Of a DNA stretch of 64,000 nucleotides, positions 16,701-23,798 are shown piece after piece (the first letter of the stretch is position 1; each line of letters starts with the position of its first letter). The notes beneath the pieces were generated by a model. That model saw only the letters and a program-made list of their open reading frames with translations. It made no database searches and was not told where the DNA came from. Source of the stretch: an uncultured Caulobacterales bacterium (GTDB lineage: Bacteria; Pseudomonadota; Alphaproteobacteria; Caulobacterales; Caulobacteraceae); the NCBI GenBank assembly GCA_903840435.1, contig CAIMFV010000028.1, positions 1-64,000 of the forward strand, given 5' to 3'. Both the position numbers and the translations under genes were made by a program.

Positions 16701-17075
16701 GCCATCGCCCGAATTGATCAGGATCAATTGCGGTGCAACCACGTCCAAATCGTTGAGGTGTTCGGAGAGCGACTGCGAGGATTGATCGTCCCAACTGACA
16801 TAAAACCCGACCGTCAGGGGGCGCGCGCTCGAGCCGCGAGTCTTTGGGGCTTTTGGCAACCGTGTCCACGAGCTCGCATGGCGCGGGACCTTGATATTCA
16901 GCGCCTTCAGCGTATGGGGATCGCGAAACCGCACTTCGGGAACGTGGGGGGCGATGGCCAGATTAGCGGCGAAGGCCGCAAACAGAGCCAGCACAAATGC
17001 CGCCGCCAGCCCGCTAAAAATGCGAACATTTCGGGCCCGTCTGCCGCTTGGGTCGTGGAAAATAAATCCTGGCAT
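13710..17075 (-). CDS. GH18-like / NodB deacetylase / GT2 glycosyltransferase fusion
   Basis: 1121 residues. Domain order: membrane helix (about 18-42); GH18-like glycosidase region (85-400) with a reduced motif LDLEN (Asp197, Glu199); NodB polysaccharide deacetylase (455-660) with TFDDGPD (467-473), SHTYTH (519-524) and RPP (558-560); membrane helices (about 695-720); processive GT2 domain (738-960) with DDG (775), DAD (826), EDQD (917) and QRFRW (954-958); then C-terminal membrane helices. This places polymerisation at the cytoplasmic face and deacetylation/trimming in the periplasm in one chain, as PgaC and PgaB do separately. A beta-linked N-acetylhexosamine polymer is the likely product, by inference. 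Confidence 0.87.
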   Translation of the reverse strand: MPGFIFHDPSGRRARNVRIFSGLAAAFVLALFAAFAANLAIAPHVPEVRFRDPHTLKALNIKVPRHASSWTRLPKAPKTRGSSARPLTVGFYVSWDDQSSQSLSEHLNDLDVVAPQLILINSGDGKVTVSADPRFDNALRHAKKAPAVMPVVHNAEDGTWQGKPVEALLRSPASRKALIANLEQLADTRGYSGYVLDLENLSPEALALYPNLVAEMNRAFQSSGREIWVTVSVDDEGWPLKRLQDASDAIVPMMYDQHWQSDKPGPTASQDWFQGKLVHELRGLDPNKIILALGAYGYDWTEGQSRAVAITFHEAMQAAHDAGVAVTFDRASLNPTFRYKDDKGFAHEVWFLDAATLYNQIRVADAWRPRGYALWRLGSEDPGDWTLLGRGYDTASIANLPTMPASQDIDYNGDGEVMNVSERPTPGARRLALDKPTGLITNEMVDVFPTAWVVQRLGRSPGKVALTFDDGPDPRWTPKILDILKQKNAKATFFVIGRNMEDYPELVTREVAEGHLVGSHTYTHPNLADEPESAVPLEFNLTQRLFQTVTGRSLRFFRPPYLGDASPSTAAELKPLLTAEKLGYVTVGLRIDPDDWNRPDATLIVSRTLARLADTNPETSGQVVLLHDSGGNRSRTIMALPGLIDALRAKGYELVSVADLINMPPSQAMPAADEDAVQLLLDRTVFATVRGFDKGVAALFLSAIAIGLARLLFLAILAVFHRLRIDARTPEDIAPELGPFVSVLIPCYNEEAVIVSSVRQVLQSTWTQMEILVIDDGSKDRTAAEVEANFPDHPQVRLLRFENGGKAMALNRGLALARGDIIVALDADTLFGRATIGKLARWFRDAKVGAVAGNALVGNQVNTVTRWQALEYVSAQNLERRALAALGTVTVVPGAVGAWRRQTLEALGGFPHDTLAEDQDLTLAAQSAGWVVEFDPEAVAFTEAPQTVKGLLKQRFRWSFGTLQCVWKHRRDLFNRKRPALGFVALPQIWLFQIILTVLAPLVDAAAIFSLISAGFDRLSHPVEWNSEGLTRALLYWTAFVLVDLAAAVIGMAMERRAPWGSLAWLPAQRFGYRQLMYYVVLKAVFSAMQGRRVEWGSLQRTATAVIDEGTPKPVSEPSPR

Positions 17076-17094
17076 TGCGGTCGATCTATACCAC

Positions 17095-18708
17095 TTAGAG
17101 GCGTCGTCTCAACAGGCGATCTCGATGCCACGTCTCGCTTGGCCTAACGCGGTTGAGGAGATCACGGACGTGTTGATCGAGGGATTGCCAAACCTTGGGC
17201 CAGCCCGGGCCTCGGCTCACCCCAAGCGCCAAGGCCACCAAGGGGACGAGCCAAATCATCCGGGCATTGTAGCGCGAAAAGGGGCCTGAGAGGACGCCGG
17301 TGACACCGGCATTGATCACCACGGCAAAAACGGTCAGGAGGCAGGCCAGCGCCGCGAGGTCGGTTGACCCTGGCGCAAGCGGCTTGCGATCAAAGAGCGC
17401 CTTGCGCATGTCCGGCGCGCTCAACCGCCATGTCAAAAACGTTATTGCGGCAAAGAGGGCCGTGACGTGCACCGTCCAAAGATCGAGGATGGACAAGCGA
17501 GGCCGGCAAAGTTTTGGATGTTTCAAGCACGCCCCGCCGCCCGGTATTAGACCCGGCAGGCTGGTGTCGCGCCAATAGACATTGGAAAAATAATAGGTCG
17601 GATCGCGCAAGGGCTCGGCCAGATCAATCATGTTCAGTTGATCCCACCAATTGGCCAATGACGCCGCCAATTGTTCCATGGGGTAATGGCTGACGGCGGC
17701 CAGCACAAACGCCTTTTCTTCCTTATCGAGTGCGGTCCGCACCTTCATTTTTGAGGCATTGAAGATCCCGCGTGCAGGGTCGTCGGCCCATAGAATCTCA
17801 TCGGAATTGTCCAACGGGTCGCGCTTAAACGCGCAGAGCACATAGGGGGACTTATTGGCGCAGACTTGGCGCAGATAGAGCCTGCCCGGGCCGTCAGCCA
17901 GAACGCGCGCGGTCAAAAACGGCGGGCGCCGCAGGTCCTCTCCGGTGCGCCAGAGCACGACGCTGTGATAGGCCGCGTCCGACGCAAAAGCTGAGCCGAC
18001 CAAGGCCAGCATGAGGCCGGAGCGGGTAGCAATGCTCAACCACGGCGTCTTTCGCCAAAAGAGCAGGATGGCGATTGCCGCGATCAGGGCGATCTCAACC
18101 AGAATGTGAGAGGTGTGCGACCAAAGCGAGGTCAAGATGATGAAGGCAAGTCCAAGCCGCTCGCGCTTGCGATAGCCGCCCCACGCGACGCCAAGGGCAA
18201 TTGTTGCCAGCGCGCCGAGCGGCGCCAGAATGTCTGGCATGGCGAAACCGGTAAAAAACGGTGCTGAGGTTCCAAGCGAAATCGCCGCCATGATCCCAAG
18301 ATAAATCAAGGGATTTGACCGGTTTTCGAACACCCCGCGTAGAAACAAAAACACGGTCCAAGCCACGACCAGGGCTTGCAGGAAGACCGTCAGCCAAAGG
18401 CTGCCAATCCGATAGGTGGTATAGAGGAACGCGCCATAATAGGGCGAGCGCGCCGCCATGGAGGTGTGGTCTTCATCCTGGGCGGCGGTGCGGTAGTCGG
18501 CGTCATCATCGCTGCCCCAGCTTGGCAAAACTGGCCGGACAAGCTTTTGGATCAGGGGCTTCACGGCGTGGGCGGCGCCGCGGCCTTGGGCGTAATAATC
18601 GTCCGTATCGGTAAAGACCGTCGGCCTACCGTTCAGCAAGACCATTGCCATCAGGCACAAAGCGCCCGCAACGATCTGAATCCAGGATCGTTTCAGCCAA
18701 TGCTGCAT
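17095..18708 (-). CDS. Uncharacterised polytopic membrane protein (paralogue A)
   Basis: 537 residues from the ATG at 18708, placed after the stop of the upstream GT2 gene. About ten hydrophobic helices flank a soluble loop of roughly 150 residues in the middle. It is clearly related to the protein at 20604-22244: both have NGRP-VF-DT near the N-terminus, LADGPGR-YLR in the loop, ILW--(D/N)P-RG-F, EPLRDP-YY / DPLRDP-YY followed by WRDT, and LSGPF-RY-AR near the C-terminus. The layout resembles membrane glycosyltransferases that use polyprenyl-linked donors, but no known motif is visible. Its neighbours are GT2 and GtrA genes. Confidence 0.7.
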   Translation of the reverse strand: MQHWLKRSWIQIVAGALCLMAMVLLNGRPTVFTDTDDYYAQGRGAAHAVKPLIQKLVRPVLPSWGSDDDADYRTAAQDEDHTSMAARSPYYGAFLYTTYRIGSLWLTVFLQALVVAWTVFLFLRGVFENRSNPLIYLGIMAAISLGTSAPFFTGFAMPDILAPLGALATIALGVAWGGYRKRERLGLAFIILTSLWSHTSHILVEIALIAAIAILLFWRKTPWLSIATRSGLMLALVGSAFASDAAYHSVVLWRTGEDLRRPPFLTARVLADGPGRLYLRQVCANKSPYVLCAFKRDPLDNSDEILWADDPARGIFNASKMKVRTALDKEEKAFVLAAVSHYPMEQLAASLANWWDQLNMIDLAEPLRDPTYYFSNVYWRDTSLPGLIPGGGACLKHPKLCRPRLSILDLWTVHVTALFAAITFLTWRLSAPDMRKALFDRKPLAPGSTDLAALACLLTVFAVVINAGVTGVLSGPFSRYNARMIWLVPLVALALGVSRGPGWPKVWQSLDQHVRDLLNRVRPSETWHRDRLLRRRL

Positions 18709-18733
18709 ACCGTCGCGATCCCGGCTCTTGTCG

Positions 18734-19942
18734 TCAACGACGCAGGTTGAGCATCGAGGCCAAGACGCCCGCTGCCCCGAGTTGCACGGCAACCGTGACG
18801 GCTGTCAGCGAGATGACAAGCATCCGCATGACGTCATTATAAACGATGGGCCCAAAGCCCGATCCTGCCCAACGCGACACGGCCACGCCCGCGCCAAGTG
18901 CGCCGAGGAAGAAGATCACGCCAGCGACGCGCAGGATCGGTTCCAGCTCCATGCCGAGCAGTATTTTCTTAAAGCTCGATGCATCAGGCAGGACGCCTTC
19001 GATCATCGCATACCGCCGCGCCAGAGCGCCGAACATTACCAGTTGCGTGCCGATGACCACAAGGAAACAGGCCACAACAAGCGTATGAATGTCGATCTGG
19101 ACCGCAGGCGTAATATCCACCGCGCCGTGTGACAGGAGGATCGAGGTAAAAATCCCCAGCGCCAGAAGCAAAAGGCCGGGATAGATGAATACCCACTTGG
19201 GGCTATGCAGCAGAAGGAAGCGCAGGTGACGCCAACCGTCGCGCCAGGTCTTCAGGTGCGGCGGGCGCGAGCGACCATCCGGCTTTAGGGTGGTCGGCAC
19301 TTCGGTCATGGTCAGCTGGGCCAAGGAGGCCTTGACGACCATTTCACTGGCAAACTCCATGCCCGGGCTTTTTAGTCCAAGCGCCAGAATCGAGGCCCGA
19401 TTAAATCCGCGCAAGCCACAGTGAAAGTCGCCGACCGGAATGTTGAACAAGAGGCGGCCGATAAAGGAGAGCACGGGATTGCCCAGCCAATAGTGCAGAG
19501 GGGGCATGGCGCCTTTGGCGATCCCGCCTTTGAAGCGGTTACCCATGACCAGATCGGCCCCGTCTTGCAGCTGGTCAACAAAGGCGTCGAGCCGTGAAAA
19601 GTCGTAGCTGTCATCGGCGTCGCCCATAATGACATATTTGCCCCGTGCACCGCGAATCCCGCCCATCAAGGCCGCGCCATAACCTTTTTCCGGAACGGCG
19701 ATGACCCGCGCCCCACAGGCCTCCGCCAAGGCTTGCGAGCCGTCGCGGCTGCCATTGTCGGCGATCAGCACCTCACCGGAGACGCCAGAGGCGTCGAGCC
19801 AGGACTTGGCCTTGCGCACACAGATCTCGATGGTTTCCGCCTCATTCAGACAGGGCATCAGAATGGTCAGTTCGAGACTGGTCGTCTCAATCGCCGAAGG
19901 GGCGTTGCCAGTTTCGCTCGCGGTCATGGGAACTACAGCCAT
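18734..19942 (-). CDS. Polyprenol-phosphate glycosyltransferase, GT2 family (DPM1/GtrB-like)
   Basis: 402 residues from the ATG at 19942, selected for the AGAGGAAAG site upstream. The GT-A domain (about 24-230) starts LTILMPCLNEAETIEICVRK and has DNGS (62-65) and the metal site DADDSYD (108-114). Four C-terminal membrane helices follow. Such enzymes load a sugar from UDP- or GDP-sugar onto undecaprenyl or decaprenyl phosphate. The GtrA-family protein encoded just upstream is the expected flippase partner. The two large membrane proteins on either side could use the lipid-linked sugar. Confidence 0.88.
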   Translation of the reverse strand: MAVVPMTASETGNAPSAIETTSLELTILMPCLNEAETIEICVRKAKSWLDASGVSGEVLIADNGSRDGSQALAEACGARVIAVPEKGYGAALMGGIRGARGKYVIMGDADDSYDFSRLDAFVDQLQDGADLVMGNRFKGGIAKGAMPPLHYWLGNPVLSFIGRLLFNIPVGDFHCGLRGFNRASILALGLKSPGMEFASEMVVKASLAQLTMTEVPTTLKPDGRSRPPHLKTWRDGWRHLRFLLLHSPKWVFIYPGLLLLALGIFTSILLSHGAVDITPAVQIDIHTLVVACFLVVIGTQLVMFGALARRYAMIEGVLPDASSFKKILLGMELEPILRVAGVIFFLGALGAGVAVSRWAGSGFGPIVYNDVMRMLVISLTAVTVAVQLGAAGVLASMLNLRR

Positions 19943-20097
19943 GGAACTTTCCTCTGGAGGAGGGCGGTGGGATTGCAAGACAGACACAAAGTCGGCGCGT
20001 CGATGAAGCGCGCAGGCGGATATCACATTTTCGTTATGATTGCGCGAGCGGAATCGCGCAACCGGGGCTCCTTCTGACGATTTGCCGGTCTAGCCTC

Positions 20098-20607
20098 TCA
20101 GTTCGGAGTCCGAAACGCCCAATATTTGGAGCCGACATAGGTCAGGCACAGCCCAATCGCCGAGCCGAACGCGAGCGGGAGAATCAACAGGCTTTGGCTG
20201 GCCGGAACCAAGATCAGCATCAGGTTATAGGCGCCCAGATTGGCGACGCCACCCAACAACTGCACCGCGACATAGCTTGACACTTCGCGGTGGAGGGCGC
20301 GCTCCGTATCGGATTTAAAGGTCCAATTCCGGTTAAGTGCCCAGGTGGCGGCAACGGCGATTGGAAACGAGAGGAAGCGCGCTTGCATTTGCAGGGTCAG
20401 GGTCAGGGCGGCTCCGAAGAGGTGCACCTGAAACGCGCTCCAGCCTGCAAAGCGCACGATCAAGGTCAGGCCGCAGAGGTCGACGAAGAAACCGGCGGCG
20501 CCAACAAGGCCAAAGCGCAGGAAATCGGGTCCCAGTGCCAAAAGCAGGGGGCGCAGAGGCTTCGGGGTCAACCTGAGAGCGAAGTCAAAAATGTCTTGAA
20601 TGGTCAT
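20098..20607 (-). CDS. GtrA-family membrane protein
   Basis: 169 residues from the ATG at 20607, which overlaps the stop of the upstream gene by 4 bases. Four membrane helices with the GtrA pattern: FLRFGLVGAAGFFVDLCGL at the first helix, AVAATWALNRNWTFKSD between the second and third, and GLCLTYVGSKYWAFR at the end. GtrA proteins are thought to flip polyprenyl-phosphate sugars across the inner membrane. The neighbouring GT2 enzyme would supply the substrate. An intergenic stretch of 155 bases separates it from that gene. Confidence 0.87.
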   Translation of the reverse strand: MTIQDIFDFALRLTPKPLRPLLLALGPDFLRFGLVGAAGFFVDLCGLTLIVRFAGWSAFQVHLFGAALTLTLQMQARFLSFPIAVAATWALNRNWTFKSDTERALHREVSSYVAVQLLGGVANLGAYNLMLILVPASQSLLILPLAFGSAIGLCLTYVGSKYWAFRTPN

Positions 20608-22244
20608 TGGCGAGGTGCATACGCCGATTGCGGCGGAATGCCAGTTTCTTTCTCGTCTGAAATGTGAGCCGCGTCTTTGCCTTTGCCGTGGCGGGCTTGC
20701 AAGATGAGAATGGCCGCGAGCGGTAAAAGCCAAGAGACCCGCGCCTGATAGCGGGCGAAGGGGCCCGAAAGCCCGCCGGTCAATACTGCATTTGCGGTCA
20801 AACACACCAACACCAGGGCCGCAAATTCAAGCACATCGCGCGAGGCTTCCGGGTGTCGCCCATTGCTCCTTCGCAGGTTTGGGCTTGCCAGCGCAAACAC
20901 GATGACGAGGAGCGCCAGACCGCAGGTGGCGCTGTGCCAGACCCGCGATTGGGCTTCGGTAAAGGTCGGACGACATCCGCGCTCATCGGGGTCGCAGTCG
21001 CTCAAACGATGTACCATGTCGGCGATGAAGGTGTCGCGCCAGTCGGGGTCGGTGAGATAGTAATGCGGGTCTCGCAAGGGGTCATCGAGATGGACTGAAA
21101 GCGCTTCGGTCCAGGCGTTACCAACCGCAGCCCGCAAGGCACCCAAGGGGTCGGACGCCACAGCATTCCAGACAAAGGCCAACTGCTCCTGGTCAATCTT
21201 TTGCCGGGTCGCCACTTCGGCGCGACTGAACACACCCCTCGTTGGATTTCCGGACCACAAAATATCCTGGCTGTCGGTCAGCCGGGTTCCGGCATAGCGA
21301 CACAGCGCCCAGCGCACGCCTTGCGCACAGGATGTCCGCAAATAGGTGCGGCCGGGACCATCGGCCAGAATACGCGCTGCCAGGAAGGGAGGCGAGCGAA
21401 GACCTTCCCCCGTCGCCATTTTGATGGCTGTGCCGTAGGCGAAATTTAGCCCGAGCACCAATGCCCAGAGCGCCACGAGAAGCCCGGCGGGGCGCTGCCA
21501 TTGCCACGGCATCGTCGCCGAGGGCGTGGGGGTGGGCCACTTGGCGAACTGGCGAAGGCAGAGGAGGGTTGCCGCTGCAACGAATAGGACCGGCGGGTTG
21601 GTGGCGTGCACGGCAAGGGCTGCGAAAAGGGTTGCGCTCAGTCCCCATCGCGTCGGTCTGCCAAGGGCGCTCCAGCGGGCGAAGAGGAGGGAGAGGGCGA
21701 CAAGGCCCAAGCCAAGAAACACGTCCGGCATGGCGAAGCCGCAGAAAAACGGCAGGGTCGCGCCGAGGCTAAGGCCCGCCATCCCGACGAGAAAAGGCCA
21801 GGAACGCCGTGAAGGCTGGAAAAAGCGCCAGAGCGCCTCAAGACAAAAGCTTGCCAACAGGCACTGGAGGCCAGCCAGTAGCCAGAGGCTTCCCACCGTT
21901 TCGACCGCGTAAAGGTAGAGCCCGAACCAGACCGATCGTGCGCCCATCTCCGTTCGGCGCAAGGCCATGTCGTGGGGCGTTTCGTCGGCGGCTTCGGGGT
22001 CATTGGCCGCGGAGGTGGGTCCGCCAATCAGATGGTTGAGCGCGTATTTGAGCGGACGCACCTCAAGCTGGCCCATCCAGTCATAAATATTGGTGTCGGC
22101 GAAGACCACGGGACGGCCATTCAGGGCAACGACGCTGAACAGCATGAGGGCGCCCGCCAGGATGCGCGCCAGGATATGGATGCGCCGGCGGGCTGTGATC
22201 GCTAGGAGCACCCTGCCAAGGCCAGTGTGCGTCTGATCTGTCAT
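20604..22244 (-). CDS. Uncharacterised polytopic membrane protein (paralogue B)
   Basis: 546 residues from the ATG at 22244, 4 bases after the preceding stop. About ten hydrophobic helices with a central soluble loop. It is a paralogue of the protein at 17095-18708, sharing at matching positions NGRPVVFADT, FLAARILADGPGR, the cysteine soon after, DILWSGNPTRGVF, DPLRDPHYY, WRDT and LSGPFARYQAR. Its stop overlaps the gtrA start, so it belongs to the same transcription unit. A membrane glycan enzyme is possible but not shown. Confidence 0.7.
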   Translation of the reverse strand: MTDQTHTGLGRVLLAITARRRIHILARILAGALMLFSVVALNGRPVVFADTNIYDWMGQLEVRPLKYALNHLIGGPTSAANDPEAADETPHDMALRRTEMGARSVWFGLYLYAVETVGSLWLLAGLQCLLASFCLEALWRFFQPSRRSWPFLVGMAGLSLGATLPFFCGFAMPDVFLGLGLVALSLLFARWSALGRPTRWGLSATLFAALAVHATNPPVLFVAAATLLCLRQFAKWPTPTPSATMPWQWQRPAGLLVALWALVLGLNFAYGTAIKMATGEGLRSPPFLAARILADGPGRTYLRTSCAQGVRWALCRYAGTRLTDSQDILWSGNPTRGVFSRAEVATRQKIDQEQLAFVWNAVASDPLGALRAAVGNAWTEALSVHLDDPLRDPHYYLTDPDWRDTFIADMVHRLSDCDPDERGCRPTFTEAQSRVWHSATCGLALLVIVFALASPNLRRSNGRHPEASRDVLEFAALVLVCLTANAVLTGGLSGPFARYQARVSWLLPLAAILILQARHGKGKDAAHISDEKETGIPPQSAYAPRQ

Positions 22245-22248
22245 CCGC

Positions 22249-22554
22249 CTAGTGAACGATCCGGCAGCCAAATGCGGGCGCATATTCGGAACGGCCATAC
22301 CCGGTCAGCAAGCGGGTTTCGACAGCGTGGGCCTCAAGCTTGACCTGAAACCGCTCGAGGTCGGGCGAAAATTCCTTCTCACAGGTCGCGCGCGAATGGC
22401 CCACCACATAGAGACAGGCGCACATTTGTTGGGCCATATAGACCGAACCGATCTCAGCATAGGGCGTAAAGCTGCGCCATGCGACGAGGCTTCCTGTGCC
22501 TAAGGCCAGTCCGACGAGGCATGCAGACGCCGCAGCGATCCGTTTTCCCGACAC
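22249..22554 (-). CDS. Small exported/anchored protein of unknown function
   Basis: 101 residues with an N-terminal hydrophobic segment (about 6-26) that could be a signal anchor. The remainder has four cysteines (CACLYVVGHSRATC and the one near the C-terminus at FGCRIV). It also has an aromatic YAEIGSVYMAQQM segment. The gene is the first of the minus-strand envelope group, 4 bases ahead of paralogue B, and divergent from the serine hydrolase. No family is recognised with confidence. Cysteine spacing suggests an extracytoplasmic disulfide-bonded protein. Confidence 0.6.
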   Translation of the reverse strand: MSGKRIAAASACLVGLALGTGSLVAWRSFTPYAEIGSVYMAQQMCACLYVVGHSRATCEKEFSPDLERFQVKLEAHAVETRLLTGYGRSEYAPAFGCRIVH

Positions 22555-22705
22555 CTAGTTTCCTCCGTCACTCCCGCCCACTCGCCTTCGCACAGCCGAA
22601 GCGGTTTGACCAGAATGTCTCAGCCGATCTTCGGAAGCCTGTTGAATTTCCGCGTCAAGTCAGGCTTCTTCGCCAGCCAGCCCTGGTTGTCGCGAGACCC
22701 TTCCC

Positions 22706-23791
22706 ATGCCGCTTTCAATTCCTCGCCGCCAACTTGTCTTGGGCGGAGCCTTGGGATGGGTAGCAGGTCGGGCACAGGCCGCACCCTCACCCGCTACACG
22801 AGAAATCGCGTCGCTCGCCTGGGCGCGCGCGGCGACGTCTCGCGGGGCTGGCCGCCTTCCCAGGCTTGGCCAAAATGACGCTTTGCTGATCGCTCAGGAT
22901 GGAGAATTGGTTTTCGAGCGCTATGGCGCGACGTCGGGCCCTGATGTGCGCCACATTTCCTGGTCGATGGCCAAGTCCTTTACCCACGCCCTGGTCGGCG
23001 TGGCGGTCGGCCAGGGCCGGGTTAATATTGATCAGCCCCTCAGCTTGATGGACAGGCCCCACCCGGGCCTCACCCTGCGACACCTGCTCAATTTGACCGA
23101 TGGGCTGGACTGGCGGGAGGGTGCCTATGAGCCGGTGGATTCAGACGCCTCACGCATGTTGTTCGGTCCCGGTCGGTTGAATACCGCCGCCTATCTGGCG
23201 GCGCGACGGCAAAAATATCCGCCTGGTAAGGTGTTCAACTACTCAACCGGCGCATTTCAGATGGCGGCGGCGGAGTTGCAGGCTCGGCTCTTCCCCGACG
23301 CTCAGTCCCCAGAGGCGCGACGTCGCGCCATGGCGGCGTGGATGCAGGAAGCCTTGTTTGGTCCCTTGGGCTTGCGCACCGCGCTTGCCGAATTTGACCC
23401 CCACGGGGTGTTTTATGGCGGCTCGCTGATCTATGCCTCGGCACGCGATTATCTGACCTTTGGTGAGCTCTACCGCCAAGATGGCGTCTGGCGCGGCGCA
23501 CGGATACTGCCAGCGGGATGGACAGAGTTTGCGCGCACGCCCACGGCCTCACCCGTCTATGGGGCTGGTTTTTGGTTGGAAAGCAAAATCACCAATCGAC
23601 CGACCCCCTCGCTTTTTGCCGGCAAGGGGCCACTCGATGCCTATTCGGCTCAAGGCCATAATGGTCAGGTGGTCATTATCCTGCCAAAAGCCCGTGCGGT
23701 AATGGTTCGCCTCGGCTTGATGGGCGATGCGCCGGAAAATTGGCGGGCGCTCGGCGACTGGCTTACCCCAATCGCCAACAGCCTTGTCTGA
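22706..23791 (+). CDS. Serine hydrolase, beta-lactamase class C/esterase family
   Basis: 361 residues. A twin-arginine type export signal (PRRQLVLGGALGWVAGRAQA) precedes the catalytic domain. The active-site SxxK is SMAK (in HISWSMAKSFTHALVG), the second motif is YST (FNYSTGAFQMA), and the third is HNG (QGHNGQVVII). Members hydrolyse esters, peptides or beta-lactams, and many are esterases of unknown substrate. It is divergent from the small cysteine protein at 22249-22554 and convergent with the TPR-glycosyltransferase gene, with only 7 bases between the stops. Confidence 0.87.
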   Translation: MPLSIPRRQLVLGGALGWVAGRAQAAPSPATREIASLAWARAATSRGAGRLPRLGQNDALLIAQDGELVFERYGATSGPDVRHISWSMAKSFTHALVGVAVGQGRVNIDQPLSLMDRPHPGLTLRHLLNLTDGLDWREGAYEPVDSDASRMLFGPGRLNTAAYLAARRQKYPPGKVFNYSTGAFQMAAAELQARLFPDAQSPEARRRAMAAWMQEALFGPLGLRTALAEFDPHGVFYGGSLIYASARDYLTFGELYRQDGVWRGARILPAGWTEFARTPTASPVYGAGFWLESKITNRPTPSLFAGKGPLDAYSAQGHNGQVVIILPKARAVMVRLGLMGDAPENWRALGDWLTPIANSLV

Positions 23792-23798
23792 AGCTTGA

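Noticed and set aside
17095-22244. The two large membrane proteins as one gene broken by insertion
   Set aside because: Each has its own start, full length and C-terminus; they are paralogues, not fragments.
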